Below, piece after piece: positions 53,387-64,000 of a DNA stretch of 64,000 nt. Origin of the DNA: Halichondria panicea. Taxonomy: Eukaryota; Porifera; Demospongiae; Suberitida; Halichondriidae. A program made the position numbers and the translations under genes. Every line of letters starts with the position of its first letter. Positions within the stretch are counted from its first letter, which is position 1. The notes below the pieces were generated by a model, which saw only the letters and a list, made by a program, of their open reading frames with translations, was not told the origin of the DNA and searched no databases. The stretch spans positions 6,178,839 to 6,242,838 of the forward strand of contig NC_087383.1 of NCBI RefSeq assembly GCF_963675165.1, written 5' to 3'.

Positions 53387-56300
53387 TCTTAATTAGTCCA
53401 TAAAATGGCATTTGAAATGCTGAGCTGGGTATCTGCATGCTCCATAGTGTGTTCCTCAGTACGGCTAGACCAACACCACCTCACTCTTGCCCCGCTATAC
53501 TCCACCCTCACTGGGTCTTCACGAGTTTCTTCAGTGTTCCATTGATGTCCCGGCCTGATGGTGAGACTTGTCCTCGAGACCACGCCGATTGAAATTGGCA
53601 ATCATAGTCCAATGTGGGTGAGAAGCACAAGAGGGTTATGATCGTCACACAGATTAACTACTGACAAAACAAGGAAGAAAGCTGTTCCATAGTTTTGATG
53701 ATCCTTACCATACACACCCACACAGAAAAAATAGTGGATGTCTGGTGAGGAAAAGCGATATTTATTATATTTCACAAAAATGTCATAAATATCACAATAA
53801 TAATGGCCAATAGACAGTTGATATTTCCAAATGGCCAACAGGCATAATAATATATAATTCTGTCTTTATAGAGCCTATAGTGTCTTAGGTGAGATCCAGA
53901 GGAGAGTTTTGCTCAATCTGGCTGATGCTATAAGCTCTCCCCTACAGCATGTATGCAGGAACGATCAAATTTGCTGCTCATCAGCCTGTCTTCTGTCTTT
54001 TTGCTACTGAGCCTTCTTGTATGGCCTCGACATCAGCCCAGTGGCCTTATTTCGAGACCGTAACACGGATGGTTTCATCCGGTTCTATTGCGTTTCCAAT
54101 CCCTCTCCCCTCCTTAATCTATGATAGGATGCATGCTTTTGATGGGTGGCATGCAGTCAACATCTGGTATAGCTAACCGCTTTTTATTACTAATCCAAAG
54201 CTTCTGTGATAAATAATTATACTCGTGTTTTGCACATGTATACGTTACTTCAATGTGTACGAGAAGTTGTAGATGATGGAGGAGTACAAGGTGACACTGT
54301 GGAGGATGCATGAGGACGACTCATTGGACGGCTTGGAGGGTGTCATAAAGGATTGTGAAGTAGAGGGGGAAATAAGGCATGCTTTTAAAAGTAATCATGC
54401 TAAAAAAGGTCAATTCTTAGTTCACTACCCTGTTAGTATTGCCAGCTTCACATTCAGTCATACAGTCATAGATGATACAGTAATGACGTGACGTGGATGT
54501 GAAACGTTTCCGGATTCCAGTATTCTGCTTGAATCTATAATTATCATACCCATGAAGCTTCTTATACAAACTAATATTAATTGTGAGTAATAGTTGACTT
54601 GAGCAAGTGTTCCTGTACACCATTATGCCTGCATCCATGTATACACTGTGGAATCTACATTTGCAATGATTGGATATTGTGACGTAGGTATGGTAGAATG
54701 CTTCCTGTGGGAGTTGCGCTAATGAATTCTTGATCCAACAATTGTTGTGTTAAAATTTCTTATTGAATTTTCAAAACCACATTAATTAATTAATTATATC
54801 AAATCATTGAGAAATTGAAATTACAAAAGTGTGTTGAGTTTGCAGTGCTCTTGCACACTATAGAGAGATAGTCCTCCCTCCATGCAGTGTGACAGCCAGC
54901 ACCGTCACGAGTATGTGGCACTGCATCGCTGGCCCCCCGCCCATCCGCCCATGGGACCATCTGGGATATCTGCAGCAAATGCATAATACATTAGTCTCAA
55001 GCACTGGTTGTTGTATAAACCACCTACCTATTGAGGCTATCCCAGTCCAGTTGATTGGAACGTTCTGTTAGTTTCCAGTTGGTTTGAAGGTTATGTTAAA
55101 TCCAGGTGGTTAGAAATCGAGTATAGTTATACGTACTGTCTATACAGGGACAAAGCATCATGTGTGTATGTAGTACTAGGGACACCCACAGCTCACATGA
55201 AGGTGTGGAAAGGTGGGTGTGACCTTGCATTAGAGGCGTGGTCACATGTACATTGTAGGTGTGGCCTGACCACTCCTCCTCCTGATCATTTTTCTTCTTC
55301 TTTCATGATGTATAACAACGAAAACGAAAAAAAGAAATAAAAATATGAAGGGGCCCCCAATAAATAAAATGAGTTGATGATTGAATTATGATTGAATTAT
55401 GACTGATGAGATGTAGTTCAGTATAGTAGCTGTGGGTACAAGGGCAGAGGGTTAGAATACACACACACGATTGTATAGGACAATAATGTTGCAACTCATA
55501 ATACACACACAACATTATAATTATAGCTATAGGAGCATGTACAGTGGAATCCCTCTATAACGAACACCTTAATTTGTATGCATGGGGATCAATGTTTTGG
55601 CCTTTATACATCAGAGGTGGCCTTTGTTGAGAGGTTGTTTTAATTGTAGTACACAAACTGTTATTTGGGACCTGAGTGCCTGGCCGTTACATATATAGCA
55701 ACTGGCCTTTATTCGGAGGTGGTTGTTAACAGAGGTTCCACTGTAATACATATATAATATAGACACTCACTTTTTCTTAAGGAGGAGGACATTGTATTCC
55801 ACCAATGGCAGTGATGTCATTGCTTGGTGAAGAGATGCTCCATACAGACTTGACTTAATTCAGTATAGTAGCAGTAGATACTCTGTATAGTGTGGTTTCC
55901 TCTAGTATTCTCCAAATTCCGCCAGTGGTCTCCCAGAACATGTATTGTGATAATAACATTGTTAGGACAGAGGTTAGGACACAGCATGTAATGTAATGCT
56001 CATGCAGTAATAATAATGATGCCTATTATTATAATGCTGGATATAACTCCACCCTTGCAGTACAACCCAGGTGAGAAGTGCCAGTATCAGTCGCTGTCCG
56101 TCCACTGTCCCTGTAATTTTGCTGGCTTAGCAGTTTTCTGCAGAAAAGAAGGAGAGGCTGGATCGTGTACAATGCATAAGCAGTCAGAGACACTTTCTCC
56201 GGTCCATGTAGTCACACACATTTTGCTATGACCTTGTATAACTTGTTGTAGGGTTCATTGGACCTTTTTGGTAACTATAAATTCCTTTGTTTCTCTATGA

Positions 56301-56545
56301 GGCCACTGTTAGTTGCATTTGTTTCAGATGAGAATACTAGCTCGACCCCGATGAGGGAGGGAGGGAGGCCTTCATTACTCATTATCCCATTATTATATTT
56401 TGATGACGTTAGCTATATCCTGTTTTTTTAACTGACGACAATACACAAAAGGACGGAGTATGAAAAAAAATAGTTTAATTTTTTTACGGACTGGCTTTTT
56501 GGTGCACAATGCAACTTGCAACATGGCACATGGTAAGATAATGCA
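53387..56545. other. Mostly non-coding; transposon fragments
   Basis: No supported gene. It holds a CATAGATTGAAGAG-family end fragment (54078-54122) and a Tc1/pogo-like miniature element (55539-55746). The ORFs at 53949, 54273, 54799 and 56016 show no recognisable domains or convincing splice sites. Confidence 0.4.
55539..55746. mobile_element. Miniature element with CAGTGGAA ends and TA flanks
   Basis: TACAGTGGAATCCCTCTATA on the left and the inverted ACAGAGGTTCCACTGTA on the right. TA-flanked CAGTGGAACC-type ends are characteristic of pogo/Tigger-related Tc1-mariner miniature elements. Confidence 0.65.
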
Positions 56546-56635
56546 ATGTCAGCCAAAAAAGGACTTAGACCTCAAATAATGGCTGACTTAATTGAGGAGG
56601 TGAACAAAACGAGGAGGGAGGTTGATCTGAAACAA
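56546..56635 (+). CDS. Possible first exon, unknown function
   Basis: An ATG-led open stretch of 30 codons (MSAKKGLRPQIMADLIEEVN, then KTRREVDLKQ) ends exactly at a GTATGC donor-like site. Charged and helix-forming. No partner exon identified. Confidence 0.25.
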
Positions 56636-57014
56636 GTATGCATGCAACTAATAGTGGCCTAAACATGATATGATTATTACAGTCACAATGATGAGAGCAG
56701 AGCCTTCATGTCTTCTTATACGTAGCGTCGGAGAGTTTAATTTGGAGCTTTTTGAAGAGGCAGTTGATTGATCTTCAGTGAGTATGATGCTAGACTTTCT
56801 GCAACTGCTTTTATACACGGACATTAATAAAAGGGATCTCCCTGCATGCACAGACAAATCTATAAAGACATGCACCTTAATATATCGGTAGCCCTTGAGG
56901 CTCCTGAAGAACGAGGAAAAGAGTCCATACGTGTGTACCTCCCATGCAGACACTATAATTTGTTTCATCTTCTATAATGAAGTGCATCAGTTGGTTAACC
57001 CATGCAGCCATCTA

Positions 57015-57190
57015 CACTGCAAAAAGCGATTTGTTATTTTGACAATAAGTTGTTATGGTAACAATTTGTTAAGTTAACATTACAAGAGTTAGCTTAACAA
57101 AAGATAGTTACAGTAGCATCCTTTTAAGTAAAATTACAAGTTGCATTGTTGTAAGTACAATTTTTAGTTAAATTAACATTCATTGATTGG
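57015..57190 (+). mobile_element. Left end of a second CACTA-like element
   Basis: CACTGCAAAAAGCG begins at 57015 after TA. It is followed by a run of TTGTTA/TAACAA-type palindromic words (for example GTTGTTATGGTAACAA and TTAAGTTAAC). This parallels the left end at 15926 but with a different subterminal word. The matching right end was not found within the window. Confidence 0.45.
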
Positions 57191-57654
57191 TAGCTTCATC
57201 GCTGTAAGTACACTTAGTTGCTTGTTGGTCCACCTGAAGTCTTATCTATAGGCTTGATGCTCTGTGGTGCTAGTACACTGCTATAGTTAGCACATTTATA
57301 ATTAGTAATTATTCATAATAAAGCACACCTGCATGCCACACCCACTTCAATTTTGCCACAATCACACATAATAATACACAATCAAACATAATAGTACATC
57401 ACACCTTCTCTACACAGTATCTAGTCACAATACACAAAGATCCATCTCTACGAGAGTGGGCTTTAAGGTAGGACAACTCACATGATCAAAAGTGACGTCA
57501 CGTGTCGTATTATGATGTCACAGAATCTGTTTTGCTCTAAAAAGTGGCTCTGCTGACTTAGTAGGACGTGATTAATCCATCAGTACAACTCTTGAGAGCT
57601 GAACATCTCTAGCTCGAGAACTACGGGGCAAGAAAGGATCGGCACTCTAATAAG
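57191..57654. other. No gene seen
   Basis: Non-coding AT-rich sequence between the CACTA-like end and the CCGCGG minisatellite. It includes clustered CACA-containing words near 57350-57430. Confidence 0.35.
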
Positions 57655-58105
57655 TCCGAAGCAAGCCGCGGCCACTGAATAATAGCCGCGGCTATTCGAA
57701 CCAATCCGCGGATTATCCGGGGCTTTCCATCTAAGTCGCGGCCATGATCCGGATGAATGGGGCAAGCCGCGGCCACTGTAATAATAGCAGCGGCTATTCG
57801 AATCAATCCGCGGATTATTCCATCTACGCCGCGGCCATGATCCGGATGAATCCGCGGCTATTCGAATCAATCCGCGGCTTGCCATCTAAGTCGTGGCCAT
57901 GATCCGGATGAATGGGCAAGCCGCGGCCACTATAATAAATAACCGCGGCTATTCGAATCAATCCGCGGATTATTCGGGGCTTGCCATCTAAAGTCGCGGC
58001 CATGATCCGGATGAATGGGGAAAGCCGCGGCCACTGTAATAATAGCAGCGGCTATTCGAATCAATCCGGGGCTTGCCATCTAAGCCGCGGCCATAATCAG
58101 GATGA
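57655..58105. repeat. GC-rich minisatellite built on CCGCGG and GATCCGGATGAAT
   Basis: Four or five irregular units (CATGATCCGGATGAAT near 57743, 57836, 57898 and 58001, degenerate at 58091), each with AGCCGCGGCCAC and CGGCTATTCGAATCAATCCG. The CpG-rich composition stands out from the AT-rich surroundings. Arg/Ser-rich minus ORFs across it are shadows. Confidence 0.85.
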
Positions 58106-58899
58106 CTGGGGGGGGCCAGAGAGGTCGAGTGCTTTTTATATAGTCGAAGCAGTTTGCAAGCGCTCCTAGATCTACACTAGATCTACACTACAGCAAGGTA
58201 AGCGACTATGGATTTTGGTCCACAAACATCTGATCAATCGATTGATTGATCTTGTGCGATCAAAGTTAGTTGCTGTGCCCTGTTGAATGAAACAACTGTC
58301 ATATAGTCATATGTACTGTATAATTGTTGTGGCATACGTACATGTGTACTTGTATACAGCTGCCACCCCCTCATGTGTGCCACCGTTCAGGTTGGTTGGC
58401 AGCAGTTAGCAGCAGTTAGAAGTTGAAGTGCAACCAGCCATGACCATCTCATGCGCACATTGCACTGTACGTACGTATGTACGTATAATTATACTTCACT
58501 AATGCATGATTGACCGCACTTCAACTCACCAACCATACATACTATACTGCATTTATTGTATACCAGTCTTGGTCATAATAATTGTGTAGTGTAGTGTAGT
58601 GTAGTGTGTAATGTATGTGTCTCCTAAATGTGGTTAGGACTCTGCGACAGGTCAAAGGCACTCTCCTCCTGTGAAGGAGGTGAGTAAGGTGAGTAAGGTG
58701 AGTACTGTATTTGCTTGATTAAACGCCCGGGCGTTTATTTCCTAAGAGAAGTCTGTAGAGAGGAGAGGGCAGAGGGTGTTTAAACGAGATGGGCGAAACG
58801 GGCGGTTATTGAACATCCGGTAGTGGGTGTAGATTAATGTGAGGGCGTTTATTTGAACACGTGGCTAACAAACTGAAGTATGGCTAGCTATTCAGTTAG
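58106..58899. other. No supported gene; possible 5' exons of the downstream gene
   Basis: A (TAGTG)n run lies near 58588-58607. A segment after ACTCTGCGACAG and before GTGAGTAAGG (58656-58680), and a short open stretch MASYSVSSTLNPSSLQRP at 58880-58950 ending in GTAAGT, could be small exons of the gene at 59113, but frames cannot be decided. Confidence 0.3.
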
Positions 58900-59112
58900 C
58901 AGTACTTTGAATCCTTCTTCCCTACAGAGGCCTACAGAGGTCACACACCGTAAGTATTGCTCTACCTGGCTCCATAGTAGACATGTATCTATGCTGCCAT
59001 GCTTCCCACTAGTTCCACGTGTCTACCACCCACAGTGCCACGCCCATACATGGGCGTTTATTGAGCTTTTACCTGGGCATTTAAACGAGATGGGTGTATT
59101 GGGTATTTGCAG

Positions 59113-60167
59113 TCTGCAATTTCTGCAATTCAACTGCGTGGTTACAGCACAGAGGAAAACCCTAGGTTGTATATAGCCATTAATTCATTATGTCATTATT
59201 TTGAGGGTTACACTCCACACGTAATTAGGGTTAGGACTGGCAAGGATCCTGTGGCTCGCACACTTTTCTCCTCGTCTTTATACAACCTCCCTGATGAGTT
59301 CAGTATTCAGGAAGAACTGTCATTTGGAGCGTCTGGACCAACATGGAGGGAGCTGGCTGATCATCTCAGTAAGATCGGAGAGAGAGGAACAAGTAGCGAA
59401 GGAACTCGTGACCAGCTACAAAATCGGTGAGTACTGTGCAGTCATGTCTCACTTAATGTTTATTATCTAGTGGATCTTTACCGTCTGTTTTGGCTCAGTG
59501 TGACTGTTGCACTCTACCAAATACCCACTCTAGTATGAGTAGAGGATGTGTTTATTTGCTTACCATTTACAACCCCTTTGTATACTTTTTTCTGAGGGTC
59601 CTTTGTTCATTGTTACTAACCCTCCCCTCAGGTATTATGTGACTGAGGGTGTGAGGAAGGTCAGCTACACACCATCAGTCAGCTCGTAATAAATGTTGTA
59701 CATACAACACTGTATGCTGTTAAGGTGTGCAAATTTGTACAAATTTATATTCCAGCATTGCTTTAGTCACATTTTACTCCCCTCCAGGTCTACACAGGGA
59801 AACGGAGAGCTACCGTAGCCGAAGCTGACCTATCCTTGGTTAAAACAGGAGATCTCGTTGCTGTTTATTGTGAAAACTATACTAAGGAGCCTGTAATTGG
59901 TGAATGCATTCGTATTGAAGAGCGGTACATTGAAGTTGCATGGATGGAGGGATCGTATTCATCTGTTTGGAACCCTGGAAAATCCGAGATCCTAAGAACA
60001 TGAGGAAAACCGTCACTTGGACTGATACAATTCCAAAAACTTCTGTTTTGCTATTTGCATCCATGCTAACAAGCAGAAATTTTCTCCGCAAATGCACCAT
60101 TGAGCGGTTGATGAAAATGTATGCTAAGTTTTACCGAGTGAAGACCATCTACATTATTTCACGATAA
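59113..60167 (+). pseudogene. Transposon-type gene, three exons, frameshifted
   Basis: Exons: 59113-59426 (YFEGYTPHVIRVRTGKDPVA, FSSSLYNLPDEFSIQEELSF, TWRELADHLSKIGERG), 59632 to about 59677 (YYVTEGVRKVSY) and 59788-60167 (YTGKRRATVAEADLSLVKTG, DLVAVYCENYTKEPVIGECI, VAWMEGSYSSVW). The last exon shifts frame near 59970 and continues WKIRDPKNMRKTVTW to a TAA. The C-terminal domain (DxVAV..W.EGSYSSVW..W) resembles one often found at the ends of multi-copy transposon proteins. The position downstream of a CACTA-like end supports a mobile-element origin, but I cannot name the family. Exon 2 either stops at TAA (59687) or splices near 59678. Confidence 0.45.
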
Positions 60168-60362
60168 AGACTGTAGTTTTTTGTGTTCATATATACATGT
60201 AGGATGGTTACGTTAGAAACATAACATGATATGTTCTTTATCTTCACAATGCAAGTACAATACATGTAAAGGGTTGTGAAATGACAAACTGTGTCAATTA
60301 CTACTCAATATTTTGGCTAAAGTTACATTTCACAAATGGAAGGTTGAACTCATAAGCTGTTA

Positions 60363-60530
60363 TTACCTATAATATATAATACCTACATTACTCGTGTGAC
60401 CTGCATTACCTGTGTGACCTACATTACCCGTGTTACCTATACATTACCCATGTACCTACATTACCCGTGTTACCTGCATTATCTATAATACCACATTACC
60501 TACATTACCCAGTGCATTACATCATTACGG
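60363..60530. repeat. Minisatellite of CCTACATTACCCGTGTTA type
   Basis: About eight irregular repeats of an 18-bp unit with ACATTACC as core. No coding content. Confidence 0.8.
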
Positions 60531-61146
60531 TTATTAGTAGCACCATAGTATGATGGAATAGCTATAGTATGAGTAATGCAAGGAATAGCACTATAGTATG
60601 ATGTGCAATGTAATGCAAGGAATAGTTATACCACCCAAAATCATGCAGTCTTGTGATTATTTTGAGATGTGTAGTCCACATTGATGTCGAAATGGGCCAG
60701 AATACATGTACCTCATGCTACCTGTACACTACTCTATTGCGAATAATTATTCATAAATGCTGACTTTCATATTTCATGTTAGTCATGAGGATCAACCTAT
60801 TTTCAGCACATGAAAATGTACAAAGCATTCTTATATACAGTTAATTTCTTCAGTCAACTTTTCCTAATTTCTTCTTCTTCAAGGGAGCTGGACAAAACCT
60901 GGAGTCGACTCGCCGAGCTTGGCCTTGATAGCATCTGTGTGTGTGTAATCTATATGAATCATCAGCAAGAAGGTGGGTTGAAGAATGAAATATTGCTTGA
61001 ATGTGTGATTTGATTCGATTCTATATTTTTTATGACAATGCTATGCTCACAGCCAGGTCTTTTTGTAGCCAAAGCTCACTGTAGACATGGCAAGGTACAT
61101 TCCAGATTTAATCTACATCTGAATTGTCGTAGCTTTATATTATAGC
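60531..61146. other. No gene seen
   Basis: A duplicated phrase around ATAGTATGATG and AATGCAAGGAATAG near 60540-60630. A segment RELDKTWSRLAELGLDSIC is encoded at 60888-60950 after a pyrimidine-rich AG, but nothing else supports an exon. Confidence 0.35.
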
Positions 61147-62397
61147 TAGCCTCGATCCCAGGCCGAGTTTTCGCTTTTATAACGTTTAGGTAAACAACTA
61201 TAGGCCTGCACTAGTTGTCTGCGCATGCATGCGCCAGTCATTCAAGTAGACTAAAAATTAGACTAATGGATATTTTTGTTCACATTTATATTCGTGTACT
61301 ATCGTACTAGCAGTCAGTATCCCGTTTAGCATTAATCGATTGGAATGGCTCTTAATTATTTAGAAAACATTATTCTGAAGACAGAAGAACAAGTGAAGAG
61401 GTACAAATCTTGACAATTAAAGCTCGTCAAGGTCAGATTTGTTGTGTGGTTCTATCATATCAAGTCATTTTTGTTTGGAAAGATCTAGATCCATCATTGG
61501 TATAATTATCTTATGGTGGATGAAGTGAAGAGTGCATGTGAGCTAGAGGACTTGGTGGTGCCATCATCAGAGGGATTGACAATGACCTGTTTAATACGAC
61601 ACATTTAATTTACATCGCATGTACACATATAATATTAATAGAATGTCTATACTTTTCTGCACAAGAGCAATGGTAATATCCAGCTATCCCAACAGTGCTC
61701 CTCTTTTCTACTAAGGGAGGAGACTGGACAGTGTGAGGTAAGGTTGAAACCCTCTTTTTGTCTTTGGTAATCTTTCCTATACTCACAGGACTGGAGTGTA
61801 TATGTATACCTGTTCATTCGAGTGTTGTTTCTGGCAGCTCAGAGCCATGAAGAGAATCTACCTTTCTCAAACATAAATTATGAGTTACAAATAGAGGTCT
61901 AGAATATCAGAGAGGTCCAGCAGCCTGCTAAACCTTCATAATTTGAGGCATTCAATCATCATCCATGAAGTTACATGCCCTAGCTGGGTCACTATAATCA
62001 TGCTGCAGCACAACTGGCAACTCTCCTTGTGAAGCAGCTCCCTATAATGTGTATACTATACGTACCATATACGGGTGGAAAATTTTCAATATTTAGAACA
62101 TTTCGCGGGTAGTAGGGTGTTGTGGCACCTATCTTGCATGCGCATATGAAGCCTTCCACGGGTTCTAATTTTCGTGTTCTGCATGCAGCCATCCACAAAA
62201 AACGCGATATTAAAAAACACCTTGAAATATTTTACCGGCATACGGTATCTGTGAATTTTCTATACAATGTATTATTGGTTAATTAGCCGATACAAATACA
62301 ATGAAAATTTTAAGCATGCGCTGACAACTATATAGGACCAGGCCTATAGTTGTTCGCCTAACCGTTATAGTGAAAACTCGGCCTGGGATCGAGGCTA
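61147..62397. mobile_element. 1.25-kb TIR element, TAGCCTCGATCCC family
   Basis: Starts TAGCCTCGATCCCAGGCCGA and ends with the inverse TCGGCCTGGGATCGAGGCTA. AGC lies on both outer sides, a likely 3-bp duplication. The inverted ends extend through GAGTTTTCGC to a TATAACG segment, roughly 45 bp. No transposase is recognised. A solo end lies at 62479-62537. Confidence 0.75.
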
Positions 62398-63634
62398 AGC
62401 TTTAGCTAGCTATATATAGTTAGTTCTGAGACACCAGTGACAAATTAAATCTTATTTCAGAAAACACATGCATGGCATTAGCCTCGATCCCAGGCCGAGT
62501 TTTCGCTTTTATAACAGTTAGGCGAACAACGAGGCTAGCATGGCATAAACACAAAAATCACGTGAGGATAAAATATACATAATAATAATTTATAAGTAAA
62601 ATAATAGGTTCAACGAGTTTAGAGTTCAGTTACTATACAGTTTATTATTTCAGAGTGAACATTAATTTTATGAGCTAAAAATATAGCATAACATTGCAGT
62701 CTTATCAGGATTTCTATATAGCTTTATAGTAGTTGCCAATAATTATTATCCTTGTGTATATAATAATTATTATATAATTGCATTAAACGACAGATTATCG
62801 TTTCTTGTTGGTAGTGTCCTATACACCAATTTCAACAGTATCATAATATCTGACAAACCACTTTAAAGAAACTCAGGTACTCAGATTTGCTTTGTTTTCT
62901 TTCTCTATCTTTATTACCTGGAGTATTCTTAAGAACCGTTAGTTCTAACACTTCCATTCATATTGGATACAATAAGTCTTAAAAAGGAGTGAAGGCTATT
63001 GAGGGTGCATATGCATGGTATTGTAGCAGCTATAAGGTGAATCAACAAATCTTAGACCTGGTATACATAATTGCTGATGGATCAGTGGACCAAAGTGGCC
63101 AACTTCAATTTAGAATCTGGTGCGTATATGAAATTAGGTTCTGCTGCCATGGCTATGAGCTTTTACACAGTGCATGCGCAGTGGACCAAAGTGGCCAATT
63201 AGGACTGCCATCACAGAATCTGGTGCTATCAGCTCGTGTATGTATAGCTATCACTGGACCATGCAAAGTGAAGTGAGCTCTGACAGTCTGTGCATGAGGT
63301 TTATTCCATTCAGCAAGGGTGATCATGCAGTTATACCAGGAACAGCTAATATAATTCTAGCTTCCTGTAAAAGGTATAAATAAATTATAGCAGATTAAAT
63401 ATATTGTATCTATAGACCAATCGTTACTGCATGAGCTGGACTTGATCGAAGCATAATTATAATTATATATAAGCGTATAGATCTTAACACAACAATCTAC
63501 CTAGTGACCATGTCCACTCTATCAGGCAAGCTGCTATTTCAGAAAATAGCCACGGTTTAAAAACTCACGCTGGATACAGCATTATTATTATAAATGGCCG
63601 CACACTACCATGCATCTCAACAGCTTAATTCAAT
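62398..63634. other. No gene seen
   Basis: Apart from the solo TIR fragment at 62479-62537, the only structure is a near-repeat of GTGGACCAAAGTGGCCAA at 63087 and 63181. The two overlapping plus ORFs there (62989-63383) lack recognisable domains. Confidence 0.35.
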
Positions 63635-64000
63635 CATAGATTGAAGAGTTATAGGGATAGGAAACGGTTGGTATCTCGAGTAACATCTGCGCTATACACG
63701 CTGCAGTTTAATCGAGGCCATCACAATAATATCTATTTCTACACCCATGCAGTGCATAATAAACTACAAGTAACTGTGCTTAGTCCGTGCAACTCACTTA
63801 TATTTCAAGGTCTATACCTATTGTAGTAGTCATAACCAGCACGCTTACACGTTACATGTTCCAATAGCGCCTTGGGAACATATAACTTTATTGGAAAGTC
63901 TCTTTTTATACTGGGTGTGGTCAGTCATTAGCAAGTACTACACGTGGCTCATGGACTAGGCATGTTATAAGTTGCTGAAAGAGATGATTTCTCGAGGAAA
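63635..64000. mobile_element. CATAGATTGAAGAG-family element, cut by the window end
   Basis: Colinear with 38643-39010, including AGTCCGTGCAACTCAC and GTCAGTCATTAGCAAG. It has ATAT at 63800-63803, the short allele at the site expanded to ATAATTAT in the 44.9-kb copy. Confidence 0.8.

Noticed and set aside
54273-54491. Plus ORF beginning MMEEYKVTLWRMHEDDS
   Set aside because: Plausible composition at first, but no splice sites, partner exons or known domain, and the frame degenerates after about 40 codons.
57580-57885. 101-codon Arg/Ser-rich minus ORF
   Set aside because: Entirely inside the CCGCGG minisatellite; repeat-coded.

Overview
The window looks like a gene-poor, transposon-rich, AT-rich stretch of an animal genome. 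It has spliced genes with GT..AG introns, a metazoan-type PDZ domain, ankyrin-repeat exons, a ribosomal protein eS6 exon, a RecQ-like helicase fragment, a non-LTR retrotransposon and many terminal-inverted-repeat (TIR) transposons. I see nothing prokaryotic: no operons and no CRISPR. A sponge (demosponge) fits best, from the style of the ankyrin exons, the multi-copy transposon protein families and the flood of TATAATTATA words. That placement is inference.

Minus strand, about 53.4 kb down to 2.1 kb: a chain of exons that may belong to one very large gene or to two. From 5' to 3' it holds a start exon (53386), a short exon (51.7 kb), a split PDZ domain (51.2 and 50.8 kb), several unrecognised exons (50.6-48.0 kb), a protein-kinase catalytic-loop exon with an HND motif (46.9 kb), a 2.5-repeat ankyrin exon (43.7-44.0 kb) and then single-repeat ankyrin exons, all phase 1-1, at 43.1, 26.3, 26.0, 7.6, 5.5 and 2.1 kb. 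Introns between them are up to about 18 kb and are filled with mobile DNA. Several exons in the 48-51 kb part carry frameshifts, in-frame stops or a transposon insertion, so the 5' half is probably decaying, or the assembly has indel errors.

Plus strand, 15.9-25.95 kb: a 10,026-bp element bounded by CACTGTAAAAAA termini with a TA duplication. Five to six palindromic 17-bp subterminal repeats lie at each end. It carries a zinc-finger transposase-like gene (20.3-22.4 kb) and an accessory gene (22.5-25.5 kb). This is the layout of a CACTA/EnSpm transposon. It contains a 180-bp satellite array that is itself split by a 1.38-kb TIR element. A second end of CACTA type lies at 57.0 kb, upstream of another plus-strand transposon-like gene (59.1-60.2 kb).

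Other regions: 10.2-15.9 kb is a cluster of repeated exon-like modules with a RecQ fragment inside. 28.5-29.7 kb is a 5'-truncated LINE. Paired dispersed repeats (6.8/35.0 kb, 6.4/41.2 kb, 27.5/36.1 kb, 28/38/52 kb) allow copy-to-copy comparison. Those comparisons show the word TATAATTATA as a recurrent 4- or 8-bp indel, and two frameshifts in the transposase gene fall exactly on it. I regard this as the most unusual signal in the window.
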